From Vulcaniibacterium tengchongense (GTDB taxonomy: Bacteria; Pseudomonadota; Gammaproteobacteria; Xanthomonadales; Xanthomonadaceae), in the NCBI RefSeq assembly GCF_003814555.1, contig NZ_RKQN01000007.1:1-64000 (forward strand): a stretch of DNA of 64,000 bases, in the 5' to 3' direction. The position numbers were made by a program, and so were the translations under genes. Below are positions 57,617-64,000 of the stretch, piece after piece. Positions within the stretch are counted from its first letter, which is position 1, and each line of letters starts with the position of its first letter. The notes beneath the pieces are model-generated. The model ran no database searches, was not told where the DNA came from, and worked only from the letters and a program-made list of their open reading frames with translations.

Positions 57617-58267
57617 TCAGCCGCCCTGGCCCGGGCGCTTGAGCGCGTGATAACGCGCCAGCGCGAGCTGCAGGTCCTGGTCGATGGTCGCGCGCTCCTG
57701 CATCTGCTGGGCCAGCACCGTCTGCTGCTGCAGCAGCTGCGCGTGCTGCGCGCGGATGCCGTCGGCGGTCGCCTTCGGCACCGCCTTGCCGTTGAGCTCG
57801 TTCTCGCCGGCGCGACGCAGCAGGCTGATCAGGCTCTGCCGCCGGCCCTCGATGCCGAGCCGCGAGGCCTTGATCGTCTCGTCCATCACCGCGATGCGTT
57901 CGGCGAAGGCGCGGCGCAGGTCGGCCTCGGTGGCGTAGACCTCGGCCATCGCGCGGTCGCGGCGCGCCTGCGCCTCGGCCTGCAACGCCGCGGCGCGCTC
58001 GGCTTCGGCCGCGGCCGCGGCGGCCGCCTGCTCCGCGGGCGTCGGCGCGCGGGCGATGCGCGCGGTGGCCAGCCCGCTGGCGGCGTTGATCTCGGTGCGC
58101 TCGCGATCCACCGCATTCGCCGGCAGCGCGTCGCCGCAGATGCGTTGGCCGTTCTCGTTCCAGCAGTACAGCTTCTTCTTGGCGTCGCCGCCCTTCTGCG
58201 CCGCCGCGGTGCCGGCGGCGAACGCGGCCAGCGCGGCGCAAGCCAGCAGGGAGAAGGTCTTGTTCAT
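57617..58267 (-). CDS. DUF4124-domain periplasmic protein with coiled coil
   Basis: A 216-aa exported protein. Signal peptide MNKTFSLLACAALAAFAAGT (cleavage ~residue 23), then a DUF4124-like segment (KKLYCWNENGQRICGDALP, with a Cys pair), followed by ~150 residues of Ala/Glu/Arg-rich coiled coil (AEAERAAALQAEAQARRDRA). Such proteins are abundant in Xanthomonadaceae; the function is unknown. ATG 58267 is chosen because it begins the signal peptide. A structured G-tract region follows its stop. Confidence 0.85.
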   Translation of the reverse strand: MNKTFSLLACAALAAFAAGTAAAQKGGDAKKKLYCWNENGQRICGDALPANAVDRERTEINAASGLATARIARAPTPAEQAAAAAAAEAERAAALQAEAQARRDRAMAEVYATEADLRRAFAERIAVMDETIKASRLGIEGRRQSLISLLRRAGENELNGKAVPKATADGIRAQHAQLLQQQTVLAQQMQERATIDQDLQLALARYHALKRPGQGG

Positions 58268-58325
58268 CTCGGTTCCGAAGCTACCTGTCTGCCGTTGCCG
58301 CACGCAAATCCCGCGCCAGTGCGGC

Positions 58326-58988
58326 TCAGGCCTCCGTGGCGCTGCCGTAGGCGGCGCGGTAGGCGAGCAGGCGTTCGCGCTGCCCGCGCAGCGCGGGGCT
58401 GTCGCCGGCGAACGCGAGCAGGTCGGCGAGCGTCGCCACCGCGATCACCGGCAAGCCGTGCTCGGCCGCGACAGTTTCTGCCGCCGAGCGTCGGGATACG
58501 GCCGGATCCACCGCCTCCTGGCGATCGAGCGCGATCGCGATCGCGGCGGGAATGCCGCCGGCGTCACGGATCAGCGCCAGCGCCTCGCGGATCGCGGTGC
58601 CGGCGGTGATCACGTCGTCGACGATCAGCACCCGCCGCCCCTGCAACGGCGCGCCGATCAGCATGCCGCCCTCGCCGTGCGCCTTGGCCTCCTTGCGGTT
58701 GAACGCCAGCGGCAGGTCGCGGCCGCGGCGGGCGTATTCGCAGGCCAGCGCGGTCGCCAGCGGGATGCCTTTGTAGGCCGGGCCGAACAGCAGGTCGAAC
58801 TGCAGGCCGCGCGCGTCCACCGCGTCGGCGTAGCAGGCCGCCAGCCCGGCCAGCGCCGCGCCCGAATCGAAGCGGCCGGCGTTGAAGAAGTACGGGCTGA
58901 TGCGCCCGGACTTGAGGGTGAACTCGCCGAAGCGCAGGGCCTCGGCGCGCAGCGCGAGCTGCAGGAAGCGGGTGCGGTGGTCGTTCAT
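58326..58988 (-). CDS. pyrE: orotate phosphoribosyltransferase
   Basis: A 220-aa type I phosphoribosyltransferase of de novo pyrimidine synthesis (orotate + PRPP to OMP). Seen: FTLKSGRISPYFFNAG at the N-terminus, LFGPAYKGIPLA, NRKEAKAHGEGG with the catalytic flexible-loop lysines, and the PRPP motif RVLIVDDVITAGTA (~118-131). Length standard. Its ATG overlaps the stop of the upstream GNAT gene (ATGA), so the two are coupled. Confidence 0.96.
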   Translation of the reverse strand: MNDHRTRFLQLALRAEALRFGEFTLKSGRISPYFFNAGRFDSGAALAGLAACYADAVDARGLQFDLLFGPAYKGIPLATALACEYARRGRDLPLAFNRKEAKAHGEGGMLIGAPLQGRRVLIVDDVITAGTAIREALALIRDAGGIPAAIAIALDRQEAVDPAVSRRSAAETVAAEHGLPVIAVATLADLLAFAGDSPALRGQRERLLAYRAAYGSATEA

Positions 58989-59527
58989 GGAGTTCCTGCG
59001 GTGGGGGCCTGCGGCTGCAGGCGGTAGAGCATCACGTGTTGCGGGCCGGCGCCGCCGCCCAGGTAAGGCTCGCCGACGACGACGAAGCCGGCCTTGCGGT
59101 ACAGTGCCAGCGCCGGCGCATTCTCGCAGTTCACGGTCAGCGCCAGCAGCCGCCGCCGCGGATGGCGCGCGCGCAGGTCGGCGCAGCAGGCCGAGAGCGC
59201 CGCGGCGCCGCAGCCGCGGCCCTGCCAGGCGCGATCGATCGCGAACGAGCGCAGGCCGACGCTGGGTTCGGGGAAGTCGCGCCCGGCGATGCCGCGCGGC
59301 GAGAAGTCGAGCCGGTAGAAGCCGGCCACGGCGTCGCCCGCCAGCACCGCCATCGCCTCGCTGTGCGGGTCGCGCAGGCTGTCGCCGAGATTGAACGCGA
59401 GGTCGCCGACGTAGCGGCACTGCCCGGCGCCGAGCCGCAGGCCGCGCACCGCGCGCGCCAGCGCCTCGTCTTCGGCGCCGATGCGGCGGACGTGAACGCG
59501 GGCGGGCACGGCGGGCATGCCCGGCAT
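58985..59527 (-). CDS. GNAT-family N-acetyltransferase
   Basis: A 180-aa acetyltransferase. The acetyl-CoA loop is visible as RAWQGRGCGAAAL (Q/R-x-x-G-x-G/A, ~113-125), followed by LTVNCENAPALALYRKAGF, a classic motif B. The substrate is unknown. ATG 59527 or 59518 are both possible starts; the longer one is given. Divergent from the exonuclease III gene, with only ~50 bp between the starts. Confidence 0.85.
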   Translation of the reverse strand: MPGMPAVPARVHVRRIGAEDEALARAVRGLRLGAGQCRYVGDLAFNLGDSLRDPHSEAMAVLAGDAVAGFYRLDFSPRGIAGRDFPEPSVGLRSFAIDRAWQGRGCGAAALSACCADLRARHPRRRLLALTVNCENAPALALYRKAGFVVVGEPYLGGGAGPQHVMLYRLQPQAPTAGTP

Positions 59528-59544
59528 GATAGGCCGCTGCGGGC

Positions 59545-59550
59545 TATGAT
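59545..59550 (+). promoter_or_regulatory. TATGAT -10 box of the exonuclease III gene
   Basis: TATGAT 26 bp before the ATG at 59577; short leader with no strong ribosome-binding site. Confidence 0.45.
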
Positions 59551-59576
59551 CGCCGCACCTCGTTCCGGAACCGCGC

Positions 59577-60380
59577 ATGCGCATCATCAGCTTCAACGCC
59601 AACGGCCTGCGTTCGGCCGCCACCAAGGGGTTCTTCGACTGGTTCCTCGCGCAGGAGGCCGACGTGCTGTGCGTGCAGGAGACCAAGGCGCAGGAGCACC
59701 AGCTCGGCGACGTCGCGTTCCGCCCGGACGGCTACCGCGCCTGGTTCAAGGATGCGGTCACCAAGAAGGGCTACAGCGGCGTGGCCCTCTACAGCCGGCG
59801 CGAGCCGGACGAGGTGCGCACCTCGCTGGGCTGGGCGCCGTTCGACGACGAGGGCCGCTACATCGAGGCGCGTTTCGGCAACCTCAGCGTGGTCTCGTTC
59901 TACATCCCGTCGGGTTCCTCCGGCGAGCTGCGCCAGGGCTTCAAGTTCCAGGTGATGGACTGGCTGAAGCCGGTCCTCGACGGATGGCTGCGCAGCGGCC
60001 GCGACTACGTGCTGTGCGGCGACTGGAACATCGTGCGCTCGCGCCTGGACATCAGGAACTGGAGCAGCAACCAGAAGAACTCCGGCTGCCTGCCGCCCGA
60101 GCGCGCCTGGCTCAACGGCATGATCGGCGACGACGGCGGCAGCGACGGCACCGCGCCGGCCGCGCACGGCTGGGTCGACACCTACCGCAGCCTGCGCCCG
60201 CAGGGCCAGGACTACACCTGGTGGAGCAACCGCGGCGCCGCGCGCGCCAACGACGTGGGCTGGCGGATCGACTACCAGCTGGCCACGCCGGCCTTGCGCG
60301 AGCGCCTGCGCGCCTGCGCGATCGCGCGCGAGCCGCGCTTCTCCGACCACGCCCCGTACACGGTCGACTATGGCCTCTGA
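59577..60380 (+). CDS. xthA: exodeoxyribonuclease III (AP endonuclease)
   Basis: A 267-aa exonuclease-endonuclease-phosphatase family enzyme for abasic-site repair. Seen: SFNANGLRSAATKGFFDW (Asn ~7), LCVQETKAQEHQL (metal Glu ~35), the GDWNIV active site, and the C-terminal SDHAPYTVDY with the catalytic Asp-His. Length matches the family. The stop overlaps the permease start by 11 bp. Confidence 0.95.
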   Translation: MRIISFNANGLRSAATKGFFDWFLAQEADVLCVQETKAQEHQLGDVAFRPDGYRAWFKDAVTKKGYSGVALYSRREPDEVRTSLGWAPFDDEGRYIEARFGNLSVVSFYIPSGSSGELRQGFKFQVMDWLKPVLDGWLRSGRDYVLCGDWNIVRSRLDIRNWSSNQKNSGCLPPERAWLNGMIGDDGGSDGTAPAAHGWVDTYRSLRPQGQDYTWWSNRGAARANDVGWRIDYQLATPALRERLRACAIAREPRFSDHAPYTVDYGL

Positions 60381-61974
60381 GGCGGCCGCGGCCCGCCCCG
60401 GCTGGCGCCAGGTGCTGGCCAACCTGCGCCAGCCCAAGGTGCTGGCGATGCTGCTGCTCGGCTTCAGTTCCGGCATCCCGATCTACCTGGTCGGCAACAC
60501 GCTCGGTTTCTGGATGCGCGAGAACGGCATCGAGCTGTCGACGATCGGCTTCCTGTCCTGGGTCGGGCTGGCCTACTCGCTGAAGTTCCTGTGGGCGCCG
60601 CTGGTCGACAAGGCCGATGCGCCGCTGTTTGGGCGTTGGCTGGGGCGGCGGCGCGGCTGGATGCTGCTGTCGCAGCTGGCGGTCGCGGCGGCGCTGGCGG
60701 GCATGGCGCTGGTGCAGCCGCAGCCGGGCGAACTGGCGATCGCGGGCATCGCCCTCGACCGGCTGCTGGCGTTCGGCGCGCTGGCGCTGGTCGTGGCGTT
60801 CGCCTCGGCGACCCAGGACATCGTGATCGACGCCTGGCGCATCGAGAGCGCGGACAGCGACGAGCAGCAGGGCCTGCTGACTTCGACCTCGACGCTCGGC
60901 TACCGCGGCGCGCTGCTGGTCACCGATTCGCTGATCCTGATCCTGGCCGCGCACGCCGGTTGGTCGCTCTCGTACGAACTGATGGCGTTGCTGATGGGCG
61001 TGGGCGTGGCCGCGACGCTGCTCGCGCACGAGCCGCAGGCGCAGCGCGCGCCTGCCGCCGCGGTGGACGCGGATGCCCCGATCGGCGTGTCCGACGCGAT
61101 GGTGGTGCGCTGGCTGCTGGCCGGCGCGATCGGCGCGGCCTGGCTGGCGGCGGCGCTGGCGTTCGGCCTGCGCGACGACCTGGCGCTGGGCTGGCGCGAC
61201 GCGCCGTGGCTGGCGCTGGCGCCGGCGCTGGTCTGGCGGCTCACGCGCTGGCCGCGCGGGCCGGTGCCGGAGGCCACCTGGTCGCGGCCGCTGGCGCGGC
61301 CGCTGCTGCGCATGCGCGATGCGGTGATCGAGCCGTTCGCGGCGTTCTTCCGCGACCACGGCCGCTGGGCGCTGCTGATGCTGCTGACGATCAGCCTGTA
61401 CCGGCTGCCGGATTTCCTGATGGGGCCGATGGCCAACCCGTTCTACGCCGACCTGGGCATCGGCAAGGAGACGGTCGGCGCGGTGCGCGGCACCTTCGGC
61501 CTGGCCGCCACCGTGCTCGGCGTGGCCGCGGCCGGCCTGAGCGCGGTGCGCTTCGGCTTCGTCCCGACCCTGCTGGCCGGTGCGGTGCTCGGGCCGGGCT
61601 CGAACCTGGCCTTCTCCTACCTGGCCCTGCACGGCGCCGACCCGGGCGTGTTCACCGCGGCCATGGCGATCGACAACTTCTGCAACGGCTACGCCGGCGT
61701 GGCCCTGGTCGGCTACATGTCCAGCCTGACCCACGTCGGCTACACCGCCACCCAGTACGCCCTGCTCAGCTCGTTCTACGCCCTGCTCGGCAAGGCGCTG
61801 AAGGGGCTGTCCGGGGTCGCGGTCGAACATCTGGAGGCCGGGCGCAGTTTGGCCGAGGCCTATTCGCTATTCTTCGCCGGTACGGCCCTGGTCGGAGCGC
61901 CCGCCCTGCTGCTCTGCCTGCTGCTGGCCGTATACCGCCCCGGCGCGGGGCGTCCGGCGTCCCCGCCACGGTGA
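60370..61974 (+). CDS. AmpG-like muropeptide permease (MFS)
   Basis: A 534-aa major-facilitator protein with 12 or more hydrophobic helices. The N-terminus (LLLGFSSGIPIYLVGNTLGF, then LKFLWAPLVDKADAPLFGRW) matches AmpG, which imports GlcNAc-anhydroMurNAc muropeptides for cell-wall recycling. Other AmpG features: WDIVIDAWRIE-like segment (ATQDIVIDAWRIES) and GNLAF-type helix near the C-terminus (GPGSNLAFSYLAL). AnmK, another recycling enzyme, lies 700 bp downstream. It overlaps the exonuclease gene and is likely co-transcribed. Confidence 0.85.
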   Translation: MASEAAAARPGWRQVLANLRQPKVLAMLLLGFSSGIPIYLVGNTLGFWMRENGIELSTIGFLSWVGLAYSLKFLWAPLVDKADAPLFGRWLGRRRGWMLLSQLAVAAALAGMALVQPQPGELAIAGIALDRLLAFGALALVVAFASATQDIVIDAWRIESADSDEQQGLLTSTSTLGYRGALLVTDSLILILAAHAGWSLSYELMALLMGVGVAATLLAHEPQAQRAPAAAVDADAPIGVSDAMVVRWLLAGAIGAAWLAAALAFGLRDDLALGWRDAPWLALAPALVWRLTRWPRGPVPEATWSRPLARPLLRMRDAVIEPFAAFFRDHGRWALLMLLTISLYRLPDFLMGPMANPFYADLGIGKETVGAVRGTFGLAATVLGVAAAGLSAVRFGFVPTLLAGAVLGPGSNLAFSYLALHGADPGVFTAAMAIDNFCNGYAGVALVGYMSSLTHVGYTATQYALLSSFYALLGKALKGLSGVAVEHLEAGRSLAEAYSLFFAGTALVGAPALLLCLLLAVYRPGAGRPASPPR

Positions 61975-62010
61975 CCAAGTAACCCCGTACTTGTTCACGG
62001 AACCACAGGC

Positions 62011-62361
62011 ATGACCGACATCGTCCTGCAGGACATCGACCCGCTGCTGCTGGACCGCATCCGCCGCGTCGCCGCGGCGCGCGGCTGGAGCCTGCAGGAG
62101 GCCTCGATGCATCTGCTCGAACACGGCCTGTTCGCCTGCGAGGCCGAGCTGGCCGCGCGCTTCAACGACAGCGATGCCGCCGCCCTGCGCGAGGCGATCG
62201 CCGCGCTGGAGGGCATTCCCAGCGATCCGGGGTTTTCGCTGATCGGCCGGGTCGAACGCCCGGCCGACGTGCAGACGCCGCCGCTGGAGGCCCAAGGGCC
62301 GACCGAGCTCGACCGCGAGCTGCTGCGCGCATTCGGGCAGGCGGCCGGGGCCAAGGGCTGA
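62011..62361 (+). CDS. small hypothetical protein, ribbon-helix-helix (FitA-like) N-terminus
   Basis: A 116-aa protein. The N-terminal ~40 residues (TDIVLQDIDPLLLDRIRRVA and RGWSLQEASMHLLEHG) fit a ribbon-helix-helix DNA-binding fold as in FitA-type antitoxins. The C-terminal ~70 residues are acidic and Pro-rich (ELDRELLRAFGQA). No PIN-domain toxin gene is adjacent, so a toxin-antitoxin role is unsupported; it may be a stand-alone regulator. It follows the permease by 36 bp. Confidence 0.75.
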   Translation: MTDIVLQDIDPLLLDRIRRVAAARGWSLQEASMHLLEHGLFACEAELAARFNDSDAAALREAIAALEGIPSDPGFSLIGRVERPADVQTPPLEAQGPTELDRELLRAFGQAAGAKG

Positions 62362-62663
62362 GGCGCCGCCGGCGCGCTGCCGCTTCCGTCGTTCGTTCGC
62401 GGCGAGACACCCGCCGCTCCGCCGCGCGTTGCGCCCTGCAGGTTGGCGCGTATCCACGCAGACAGCCGCATCGCATGGGGCGCAACCGGGCGTGGACACG
62501 GCCCCGGGCGCTTCGCCGTCCCATGCCGCGGTGGCGCCGCCGCGACCCCGGCCGCTCGCCGCGTCGCGTCGCAAGCGGCCCCGGCGGCGCGCTGTCGATG
62601 CGCGGCATCCCCGGCAAGGCGGGGCTCGCCGGCGCAGCGTGCGCGGACGCCCTGCGCGCGGGC
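62362..62663. other. intergenic region between convergent genes
   Basis: 302 bp between the small RHH-like gene and anmK, which face each other. Very GC-rich; no gene and no clear T-tailed terminator seen. Confidence 0.4.
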
Positions 62664-63824
62664 TCAGGCCCCGGGATAGACCGCCCCGAGCACCCGCGGC
62701 CCGCGCGCGCCGGTCACGCTCGGCAGGTTGCCGGGCAGTCCCGCCAGCGTCTGCCGCGCCAGCCAGGCGAAGCCCATCGCCTCGACGAAATCGGGGTCGA
62801 CGCCGAATGCCGCGGTCGAGACGACCGCCGCCTGCGGCAGGTGCGCCGCCAGTCGCCGCAGCAGCAACGGGTTGTGCACGCCGCCGCCGCAGACCAGCAC
62901 CCGGCGCGTGTCCGGTTGCTGCGCGCGCAGCGCCCCGGCCACGGTGGCCGCGGTGAGTTCGAGCAGGGTGGCCTGGACGTCGGCCGGCGCTTCCTCGCCG
63001 CGCAGCCGCGCCTGCAGCCAATCGAGATGGAACTGCTCGCGGCCGGTGCTCTTCGGCGGCGGCAGGGCGAACCAGGGCTCCTCGAGCAGCCGCGCCAGCA
63101 AGGCCTCGTCGATCCGTCCCTGCGCCGCGAATGCGCCGCCGGCGTCGTACGCGCGGCCGGTGTGCCGCGCGCACCAGGCGTCGAGCAGGCAGTTCGCCGG
63201 GCCGGTGTCGAAGCCGCGCACCGCGCCCGCGGCCGGCAGCAGCGTGAGGTTGGCGATGCCGCCCAGGTTGAGCGCCGCGCGGTCCTCGCCGCCGTCGTGC
63301 AGCAGCGCCGCGTGCAGCGCCGGCAGCAGCGGCGCGCCGTGCCCGCCCGCGGCGACGTCGCGGCGGCGGAAGTCGGCGACCGTGGCGATGCCGGTGCGTT
63401 CGGCGATGAGATTGCCGTCGCCGAGCTGCCAGGTGAACGGCGCCTCGCCGTCGAAGCGCGCGCCCAGCGGCCGGTGGCGCACCGTCTGGCCGTGAGAGCC
63501 GATCGCGCGCACCTCCGCGGGGGCGATGCCCGCTTCGGCCAGCAACGCCAGCGCGGCGTCGGCGAACGCCTCGGCCACGCGCACGTCGAGCGTGCCCAGT
63601 TCGTCCAGCGACGCCTCGCCGCCCTGGCCGAGCGCTATCAACCGCGCGCGCAGCGCCTCGTCCCAGGGGTAGGTGCGGCCGAGCCGCAGCCGCGTCGCGG
63701 TGCCGCGCGCCTCGCTGGCGAACTCGACCAGCGCCGCATCGATGCCGTCGGCGCTGGTGCCGGAGATCAGGCCGAGGTACAGGCCGTCGGCGCCGCCGCC
63801 GGCGCCGGGCTGCGGGCGGCCCAC
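62664..63824 (-). CDS. anmK: anhydro-N-acetylmuramic acid kinase
   Basis: A 386-aa ASKHA-fold sugar kinase that opens and phosphorylates 1,6-anhydroMurNAc to MurNAc-6-P during peptidoglycan recycling. Seen: [18 protein letters not shown] (~18-35), [43 protein letters not shown] and [14 protein letters not shown]. Intact. GTG start at 63824 ([10 protein letters not shown] by initiator Met) begins 1 bp after the TGA of the upstream peptidase gene, so the pair is an operon. Confidence 0.95.
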   Translation of the reverse strand: MGRPQPGAGGGADGLYLGLISGTSADGIDAALVEFASEARGTATRLRLGRTYPWDEALRARLIALGQGGEASLDELGTLDVRVAEAFADAALALLAEAGIAPAEVRAIGSHGQTVRHRPLGARFDGEAPFTWQLGDGNLIAERTGIATVADFRRRDVAAGGHGAPLLPALHAALLHDGGEDRAALNLGGIANLTLLPAAGAVRGFDTGPANCLLDAWCARHTGRAYDAGGAFAAQGRIDEALLARLLEEPWFALPPPKSTGREQFHLDWLQARLRGEEAPADVQATLLELTAATVAGALRAQQPDTRRVLVCGGGVHNPLLLRRLAAHLPQAAVVSTAAFGVDPDFVEAMGFAWLARQTLAGLPGNLPSVTGARGPRVLGAVYPGA

Positions 63825-63825
63825 G

Positions 63826-64000
63826 TCAGGCCTTGGGCCGGACCGGCTTGGCCTTGCCCGGATCGGCCGGCTGGCCGGCGTCGGCGAAGATGATCTTCTC
63901 GACTTCCTGGATCCGCGCCAGCGCGACCGCGGTCTGGGCGCGGAACTGCGCCAGCGCCGCGCCGCGCAGCGGCTCCGGCGGCGGCATCGTCACCTGCAGC
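63826..64000 (-). CDS. C-terminal end of a probable M23-family peptidoglycan peptidase (partial)
   Basis: The minus-strand frame is open from the right edge to TGA at 63828-63826, encoding ~57 residues: [18 protein letters not shown], then [18 protein letters not shown] and a Pro/Lys tail. In xanthomonads the gene before anmK is an M23 metallopeptidase of the OapA type, and this tail resembles the end of those proteins. The catalytic domain lies outside the window, so the call rests on position and the tail only. Confidence 0.6.
   Translation of the reverse strand, partial: LQVTMPPPEPLRGAALAQFRAQTAVALARIQEVEKIIFADAGQPADPGKAKPVRPKA

Noticed and set aside
62011-62361. Toxin-antitoxin locus
   Set aside because: The RHH-like protein has no adjacent toxin gene on either side.

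Overview
The window is very GC-rich (coding third positions are mostly G or C) and reads as the chromosome of a Xanthomonadaceae/Lysobacteraceae gammaproteobacterium, Lysobacter-like. Support: the oleB-oleC-oleD hydrocarbon genes, the radC / coaC-coaB / dut / membrane-anchored phosphomannomutase / pyrE block, an argS-SPOR pair, a Grx4-IscA-rhodanese fusion, speE divergent from speA, and TAGAAT/TACAAT promoter boxes placed almost on top of start codons. The genus is inferred from gene content, not measured. No rRNA, tRNA or CRISPR array was seen.

Layout. (1) 1-4.5 kb: tail of a type VI secretion (T6SS) operon: VgrG C-terminus, a Tle4-type lipase effector and a Tli4-family immunity lipoprotein, joined by 4-bp overlaps, then degenerate sequence and a secreted orphan. 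(2) 4.6-18.9 kb: core genes: FG-GAP-like secreted protein, Grx/rhodanese fusion, SGNH hydrolase, AlaA-type aminotransferase, rsgA, a QEGLA-motif (DUF1704) protein, maeB, a TonB-dependent receptor and aceE, which ends in a clear terminator. (3) 19.0-26.6 kb: an accessory island with lower GC. It holds a BcgI-like type IIB restriction-modification pair, a 155-aa protein of unknown function, a small secreted protein, an EVE-HNH modification-dependent endonuclease, a PAAR spike protein, several gene remnants and short repeats. (4) 26.6-35.6 kb: oleB, a YkgJ-like protein, oleC, oleD, a DUF1328 peptide, ubiJ-ubiB, truC, arfB and an acyltransferase. (5) 35.6-39.7 kb: a LysR regulator divergent from the glyoxylate-shunt genes aceB-aceA, with a perfect dyad between them. 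(6) 39.8-52 kb: cNMP-GGDEF protein, comM-ubiK, PII, a lipopolysaccharide-kinase-like protein, speE/speA, YciI, a beta-hydroxyacid dehydrogenase, a broken membrane gene, a SPOR protein and argS. (7) 52-64 kb: radC, separate coaC and coaB, dut, phosphomannomutase, DUF4124 protein, pyrE, a GNAT, exonuclease III, an AmpG-like permease, a small RHH-like protein, anmK and the end of an M23 peptidase.

How it fits together. The core genes cover acetate/pyruvate use (aceE, maeB, aceBA), ubiquinone assembly (ubiJ, ubiB, ubiK), CoA synthesis, polyamines, pyrimidines and cell-wall recycling (AmpG, AnmK). The conflict genes are the effector/immunity pair, the PAAR protein and two restriction systems of opposite logic: one protects DNA by methylation, the other probably cuts modified DNA. 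The strongest candidates for a second look are the aceE-oleB island with its paired systems and missing oleA, the split CoaB/CoaC with a changed catalytic-cysteine motif, the cysteine-free IscA-like middle domain of the Grx fusion, and the apparently leaderless promoters.
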